Assembly: GCA_937997485.1 (NCBI GenBank)
Contig: CALKTH010000004.1
Location: forward strand, 46,382 to 110,381
Direction: 5' to 3'
DNA: 64,000 bases
Origin: an uncultured Acidimicrobiales bacterium
GTDB taxonomy: Bacteria > Actinomycetota > Acidimicrobiia > Acidimicrobiales > SZUA-35
In this document: positions 60,102 to 64,000 of the stretch, piece after piece
How positions within the stretch are numbered: the first letter of the stretch is position 1
Layout: each line of letters begins with the position of its first letter
The notes under the pieces: generated by a model
The model's input: only the letters and a program-made list of their open reading frames with translations
Databases searched by the model: none
Told to the model about the DNA's origin: nothing
Program-made: the position numbers and the translations under genes

Positions 60102-62405
60102 ATGACGTTTCGCCTAGGTATCGATCTCGGTACCACCTACACCGCCGCCGCTGTTCATCGTGAAGACAAGGCGTCGATCTTCCCGTTGGGAGGTCGGGCC
60201 GCGGCGATTCCATCCGTGGTGCACTTGCGGGAAGACGAGACGGTGCTGACCGGTGAGGCCGCAGTGCGTCGTGCGATCACCGAGCCGGACCGAGTTGCTC
60301 GAGAGTTCAAGCGACGGCTGGGAGACACGACGCCAATCATCGTTGGTGGTACGCCGTACTCGGCCGAAGCCTTGATGGCCCGCATTCTCAAGTACGTAAT
60401 GGCCGAGGTCTCCAAGCGGGAGGGCGGAGATCCGGATCACATCGCGATCTCGCATCCGGCGAACTGGGGTCCGTACAAGATTGATCTGCTGCATCAGGGT
60501 ATTCGTCGGGCCGGGATTGATCCCGACATTGTCTCCCTACTCACCGAGCCCGAGGCTGCCGCGATTTCCTACGCCCAGAGCGAGCGTGTGGACCCGGGCG
60601 AGATCGTTGCCGTCTACGACCTCGGTGGTGGCACGTTCGACGCTGCGGTGCTGCGCAAGACCGACGCCGGCTTCGAGATTCTGGGGCGTCCCGAAGGTAT
60701 TGAGCGTATGGGTGGCATCGACTTCGATGCGGCGCTGTTCGCTCACGTGAATCGCACGATCGGTGACTCCGTCCGCGAGCTCGACCCGGACGATCCGGCA
60801 AGCATCGCTGCCGTTGCTCGCCTCCGACAGGACTGCGTCGACGCCAAGGAAGCGTTGTCCTCCGATACCGACGCCTCGATTCCGGTCATGCTGCCGAATC
60901 TGCAGACCGAAATCCGGATCACCAGGGCGGAGTTCGAAGGGCTGATTCGACCTGTGCTGGCCGACAGCATCGACTCGATGCGGCGAGCGGTTGATTCGGC
61001 GAAAATCTCCCTCGACGACGTGTCTCGCATTCTTCTCGTTGGTGGCTCGAGCCGCATTCCGTTGGTGTCTCAGCTGGTTGCCTCTGAGCTTGGTCGCCCC
61101 ACCGCCGTCGATGCGCATCCCAAGCACGCCGTGGCCGTGGGTGCGGCGTACCACGCCGCAGTGGTTGCCACCGATGGCGCTGCCGCCGCATCGGAGCCCG
61201 CCAATCAACCCGTTGTACCGCCCGCAGCTCCGGTGGCTCCCGTTGCGGAAGCGGCGGCACCGCCTGCCCCGCCAGCCCCAGCCCCAGCGGCCGCGCCCGA
61301 AGCGCCGGCGCCAGCGGCCTCGCCACCTCCGGCAGCCGAAGCACCGACCGAGGCGCCCCCAAGCCCCGCGCCGGTGAAACCAGTTGCCACACCGCCCAAG
61401 CCAGCGCCGTCGACGCCTCGAGTCGAGACTCCGGCGCCACGTCCGGCACCGGCTCCCGCTCCCGCTCCGGCAGCAACGAAGCCCGCTGCGCAGAAGGCAG
61501 CCCCCGCAGCGGCCGCGACGGTGGCACCACCCGCTCGTTCCGAGAGCGCCACGCCAGGAACAGCAGCGGTGGGTGCTGGCGCCTCGGCATCGTCGAGCTC
61601 AAGCAGTTCCTCAGGTGGGGGCGGAGGCGGGAAGACCATGGTGTTGGTCGCCGGTGGACTCATCGGACTCATCGCCATCGTTGGTGGCGCGATCGCCCTG
61701 ACCGGGGGCGGCGGCGATGAGACGACGGCGACCACCGTCGAGCAAGCGCCGACGACAGCGGTCATCGAAGAAACAACCACCACGACCGAGGCGACCACCA
61801 CGACCACCGAGCCGCCTCCGGATCCGGTGGCTGACGCCGACGTGTCAGCGCTGATCACCGGCCTCGATCCGGTGCAGAACGAGGTTGAGTTCGCTATCGA
61901 AGAGAACACTGTCACGCTGACCGGGGTGTTGATCGATGAGGCAACTCGTGACGGACTCGTCGCCGACTTGGAGGGGCTGGAAGCAGCACCAGAGGTCATT
62001 GTCGACGAGGTAGCGGTGCTGCCTGAAGACGAGCGGTGTACCGAACTGATTCGTTCACAGCCTGAGTGGGCCTGCCTCACCGGCGCCACCCTCGATGCCA
62101 ACGGTGTGGTGCGGGCGGAGTACGAAACCATGGTGAGCACCGGGCAGCTCTCGGTCGCCAGCGGCTTCCACCTCCACTTGTTCAGTGGCAACATCGATCC
62201 GGCCACCGCTGGAACCGCCGGTGCGGCCAGTGTCGGCGGGGGAGGGTGGCAGGTCTGGGATCAAGACACCATCGAGACCGCCGGCGCGAACATTTATGGC
62301 GGGACGGTGCCAGAGAAGATCTGCGTGCGAATCGCCAACAGTTCCCACCAATTGGTATCGCTCGACAGCGGCCAGTGCATCCTGCTCGAGACGGCCGAGG
62401 CCTGA
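60102..62405 (+). CDS. Membrane-anchored Hsp70-like ATPase with BON-like outside domain
   Basis: 767 aa. Residues 1-355 form a complete Hsp70 ATPase: GIDLGTTYTAAAV (phosphate 1), VYDLGGGTFDAAVL near 171 (phosphate 2) and LLVGGSSRIP near 311 (adenosine). The peptide-binding domain is absent. A Pro/Ala linker (360-505) leads to one helix at about 511-533, a Thr/Glu-rich stretch, a BON-like domain (about 580-640, VTLTGVLIDEATRDGLVADLE in parts) and a C-terminal region with four Cys, presumably outside. ATP state inside may thus control an outside domain. Confidence 0.88.
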   Translation: MTFRLGIDLGTTYTAAAVHREDKASIFPLGGRAAAIPSVVHLREDETVLTGEAAVRRAITEPDRVAREFKRRLGDTTPIIVGGTPYSAEALMARILKYVMAEVSKREGGDPDHIAISHPANWGPYKIDLLHQGIRRAGIDPDIVSLLTEPEAAAISYAQSERVDPGEIVAVYDLGGGTFDAAVLRKTDAGFEILGRPEGIERMGGIDFDAALFAHVNRTIGDSVRELDPDDPASIAAVARLRQDCVDAKEALSSDTDASIPVMLPNLQTEIRITRAEFEGLIRPVLADSIDSMRRAVDSAKISLDDVSRILLVGGSSRIPLVSQLVASELGRPTAVDAHPKHAVAVGAAYHAAVVATDGAAAASEPANQPVVPPAAPVAPVAEAAAPPAPPAPAPAAAPEAPAPAASPPPAAEAPTEAPPSPAPVKPVATPPKPAPSTPRVETPAPRPAPAPAPAPAATKPAAQKAAPAAAATVAPPARSESATPGTAAVGAGASASSSSSSSSGGGGGGKTMVLVAGGLIGLIAIVGGAIALTGGGGDETTATTVEQAPTTAVIEETTTTTEATTTTTEPPPDPVADADVSALITGLDPVQNEVEFAIEENTVTLTGVLIDEATRDGLVADLEGLEAAPEVIVDEVAVLPEDERCTELIRSQPEWACLTGATLDANGVVRAEYETMVSTGQLSVASGFHLHLFSGNIDPATAGTAGAASVGGGGWQVWDQDTIETAGANIYGGTVPEKICVRIANSSHQLVSLDSGQCILLETAEA

Positions 62406-62450
62406 GCGGGAATTGCCCGGCATTCACCCACCGGTCGGAGCCAGCTCGAC

Positions 62451-62456
62451 TACGGT
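62451..62456 (+). promoter_or_regulatory. -10 box of the cNMP-binding gene
   Basis: TACGGT, followed by a leader of about 27 bases with AGGAGGGA before ATG at 62490. Confidence 0.55.
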
Positions 62457-62489
62457 CTGGCCACCCATTCACAGGAGGGAAACTGTCGC

Positions 62490-62900
62490 ATGAGTGACAT
62501 GACGAAGGAATTGGCCAAGCGCTTGGGAGAGGTCCCGCTGTTCTCTGGTGTCAAGGCCAAGGAGCGCAAGACCATCGCAACGCTCGGCCGAGTCGTCGAC
62601 TGGCCTGAAGGAAAGGCCGGCGTGATCGAAGGTTCGAAGGCCGCCGCTTTCTACTTGATCCTCGAAGGTTCGGTTGAGGTCACTCGTGACGGAAAGGCTG
62701 TCGCTCGGATGAATGCGGGCAACTTCTTCGGCGAGATGGCGATGCTCACCGGCGGCGAACGCAATGCCACCGTCACGGCTGTGGAACCGACGAAGCTGTT
62801 CACTCTCCGGCGTCCAGCGTTCGCCGCAGCCATCGAGGGCAAGCCGCAGATCGCCATCGATGTCATCAAGGTCATTGCCGAGCGGCAGAACCTCAGCTGA
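62490..62900 (+). CDS. Stand-alone cyclic-nucleotide-binding domain protein
   Basis: 136 aa, a single CRP-type beta-roll without a DNA-binding domain. The phosphate-binding cassette is intact: NFFGEMAMLTGGERNATVTA with Glu82 and Arg91. It should bind cAMP or cGMP and pass the signal by protein contact. It follows the Hsp70 gene and may serve the same cluster. A separate CRP-type protein would be needed to bind the iniB site. Confidence 0.92.
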   Translation: MSDMTKELAKRLGEVPLFSGVKAKERKTIATLGRVVDWPEGKAGVIEGSKAAAFYLILEGSVEVTRDGKAVARMNAGNFFGEMAMLTGGERNATVTAVEPTKLFTLRRPAFAAAIEGKPQIAIDVIKVIAERQNLS

Positions 62901-62950
62901 CCCGTCGCGTCACCCGCTCGAGGTCACCGGGCGTGGTCAACCGGTTTGGT

Positions 62951-63409
62951 TCAGGCCGATTGCGGGTTGGGAATGCGGCGCAGGTCGATGACCTGCGCCT
63001 CTTCGCCCGTCTCTACCAAGGCCGTGCACCAAGCCGTCATGATCTCTTCTGCAATCGCGACGGTGACCACGCGGCGTCCACTGATGACGACCTCGAGCTC
63101 GAGTTCGCCGAGCAGTAGGCGAGAAACGTGGGCTGAGCTTGGCGCCCACACGGGCTGATCAAGGGGTCCGTGGCTCGAGCATCCTGCTTCGACAAGCATG
63201 ATCTCGAGATCTCCATCGGGGGAGTGGTGTTCAGTGTTCTCAAGATCGATGTTGCTAACGGTGTGGCCGGCCTGCTTGCAGAACTCGGTGAGCCGCGAGC
63301 GGTTGTAGCCGTTCGCTCGGTCGCTGCCCACGCACATCGTCAGCCGTGGGTGGAATGCCATGAGCCTCGCCGAGGCCGATGAGCGCTTTGGGGCCGGTGC
63401 TTTGGACAT
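62951..63409 (-). CDS. Hypothetical protein
   Basis: 152 aa from ATG at 63409; ATG at 63361 is an alternative. The frame is open to 63670, but the upper part runs through the hairpin repeat A and is unlikely to be coding. It is a mixed alpha/beta sequence with VSNIDLENTEHHSPDGDLEIM and a LLLGELELEVVISGRRVVTVAI beta stretch (cited in parts). No motif is recognised. It is convergent with the cNMP gene. Confidence 0.6.
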   Translation of the reverse strand: MSKAPAPKRSSASARLMAFHPRLTMCVGSDRANGYNRSRLTEFCKQAGHTVSNIDLENTEHHSPDGDLEIMLVEAGCSSHGPLDQPVWAPSSAHVSRLLLGELELEVVISGRRVVTVAIAEEIMTAWCTALVETGEEAQVIDLRRIPNPQSA

Positions 63410-63526
63410 GCTGTGATCAAAGTCGGCAAGTGTTAGGGGCAGATGAGGGGTTTGTGAACGGACGTCGCAGACGCCCTGCCAAGCTCTCGGCTGGTCGGGG
63501 TCGATCGTTCCAGCCGCGCCGCCAAA

Positions 63527-63575
63527 ACATTGGGTGCACTGGGCTCCCGATCTTGACGGCAGCATGCACCCAATA
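63527..63575. repeat. Hairpin repeat, copy A
   Basis: 49 bp. ATTGGGTGCA (63529-63538) and TGCACCCAAT (63565-63574) are perfect inverted 10-mers around a core GCTCCCGATC. It is 84% identical (41/49) to copy B. Confidence 0.85.
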
Positions 63576-63605
63576 ACTCCTGGGGGAGTGGCTGGGTAGA
63601 CCGGT

Positions 63606-63751
63606 TGTGCCTGGGTGGTGCGGAGTACTCGAAAGTCGGGAACTTTCTCGCACCGGCGACGTTTAGACATGCAACGGTCAGCGCCAGCGGCGCTGGCGCA
63701 CGCCAGCCGAGGTTCGGCGATGCGGGAGGTTCGATTCCTCCCGATGGCACA
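63606..63751 (+). ncRNA. Candidate structured RNA with tRNA-like T-arm
   Basis: Ends can pair (TGTGCC with GGCACA). Inside are four hairpins: GGTGCG/CGCACC with inner GAAAGT/ACTTTC (63617-63654), GCGCCAGC/GCTGGCGC (63681-63699), GCCGA/TCGGC (63706-63718), and GGGAGG, loop TTCGATT, CCTCCC (63724-63742), which matches a tRNA T-arm. It cannot form a normal tRNA acceptor and anticodon. Direction is inferred from the T-arm. Confidence 0.4.
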
Positions 63752-63918
63752 TGTCCATTCGAGGCTTCATCCGCGCGTTCATCTCCGGCCCTTCGTCGCC
63801 AACGCCCAAGGCAACAACGGAGATTGCTCAGGAAGTTCGCGACGGAGTTTCAGCGGGCGGCCGAGTGACCGGTAGCGCGGTGTTCAAGCACTTGGAACGA
63901 CGCCACGGCGTTGATTGA
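63751..63918 (+). CDS. Possible small protein (55 aa)
   Basis: ATG at 63751 begins MSIRGFIRAFISGP; the frame continues TTEIAQEVRDGVSAGG and ends FKHLERRHGVD. Composition looks protein-like (basic, helical), but no ribosome site or -10 box is seen and it starts at the last base of the structured element. Low confidence. Confidence 0.3.
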   Translation: MSIRGFIRAFISGPSSPTPKATTEIAQEVRDGVSAGGRVTGSAVFKHLERRHGVD

Positions 63919-63937
63919 CCGCCCAATAGCTGTCCGA

Positions 63938-63986
63938 ACATTGGGTGCATTTCGCTCCCGATCCTGACGGTGACATGCACCCGATA
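63938..63986. repeat. Hairpin repeat, copy B
   Basis: Direct copy of the 49-bp repeat, 411 bp after copy A. Its arms ATTGGGTGCA and TGCACCCGAT pair with one G-T. Confidence 0.85.
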
Positions 63987-64000
63987 GCCGCAGGCAGGAG

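Larger units (their letters stand above)
63410..64000. other. Mostly non-coding end of the window
   Basis: No gene is well supported here. It contains two direct 49-bp hairpin repeats, a structured RNA candidate and one small possible ORF, described separately. Confidence 0.6.

Noticed and set aside
61205..62206. Reverse-strand Gly/Ala/Val-rich ORF
   Set aside because: It is the antisense of the Pro/Ala linker and outside part of the Hsp70 protein.
63433..63750. Reverse-strand ORF beginning MPSGGIEPPASP
   Set aside because: GGIEPP is the well-known artefact of translating a tRNA T-arm backwards. This instead supports a T-arm sequence here.
63660..63752. Complete tRNA gene
   Set aside because: The T-arm is perfect, but no 5' acceptor strand GCCATCG, anticodon arm or D-arm is found at the right distance.
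63527..63986. Integron attC sites
   Set aside because: The repeats have inverted arms but lack the RYYYAAC and GTTRRRY core sites, and no integron integrase is present.
1..64000. CRISPR array or insertion sequence
   Set aside because: No regularly spaced identical repeats with unique spacers and no transposase were seen. The 18-bp repeat is a coding tandem array.

Overview
The window comes from the chromosome of a high-GC actinobacterium. The evidence is a complete Pup-proteasome system (ARC/Mpa ATPase, Dop, Pup, PrcB, PrcA, PafA, PafB, PafC), the gcvH-garA-ftsR-DUF151-merR neighbourhood also known from mycobacteria, a DUF4193 protein, an IniB/IniA/IniC-type cluster and the order pafABC-tat-helY. 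Abundant TAnnnT -10 boxes sit directly before start codons. The class is not fixed by the sequence. My guess, an inference, is an Acidimicrobiia-like lineage. No phage, plasmid, CRISPR or insertion sequence was seen, so this reads as core genome with some lineage-specific additions.

Layout. 1-9.6 kb: a GMC oxidoreductase cut by the left edge, a stand-alone PEP-utiliser mobile-domain protein, an SRAP protein, a DUF2079 membrane protein, then pgsA, gcvH, garA-like, ftsR-like and the DUF151 nuclease. 9.6-15.4 kb: an APH-family kinase, a second MerR regulator, a class II aldolase, a GAF-GGDEF membrane protein, an alpha/beta hydrolase and a histidine phosphatase. 15.5-34.3 kb: the proteasome region. 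An S9 oligopeptidase precedes arc-dop-pup. Five other genes (winged helix, phosphatase, dapD, TauE, esterase) separate pup from prcBA. A PAS-GGDEF-EAL protein and a small hydrolase separate prcA from pafA-pafB-pafC. 34.3-46.7 kb: lepB, an operon of GlpQ, secreted RNase and barstar, a zinc-ribbon protein, tatB-tatC-helY, a lipid-kinase-tail protein, a double ThyX-like protein, a LysM transglycosylase behind a leader ORF, DUF4193, a histone-H1-like-tailed protein and GNAT. 46.7-55 kb: a crotonase, a repeat-tailed protein, a tyrosine recombinase, an AAA ATPase divergent to an HTH protein, and a HelD/HelR-type helicase. 55-63 kb: an IniB-like protein, two dynamin-like GTPases, a membrane-anchored Hsp70 and a cyclic-nucleotide-binding protein. 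63.4-64 kb: mostly non-coding, with two 49-bp hairpin repeats around a structured element that carries a tRNA-like T-arm.

How it works together. Pup is deamidated by Dop and ligated to targets by PafA. ARC unfolds them into the PrcA/PrcB core, and the S9 peptidase may finish the peptides. The 55-63 kb cluster looks like a membrane-stress module: a repeat-rich IniB protein, dynamin GTPases that could remodel membrane, an Hsp70 whose peptide-binding half is replaced by a membrane anchor and an outside domain, and a cNMP sensor. A CRP-type palindrome sits at an activating position upstream of its first gene.

The clearest window-wide signal is regulatory. About twenty genes on both strands carry TAnnnT six to nine bases before ATG or GTG, which predicts leaderless mRNAs and fixes many start codons.
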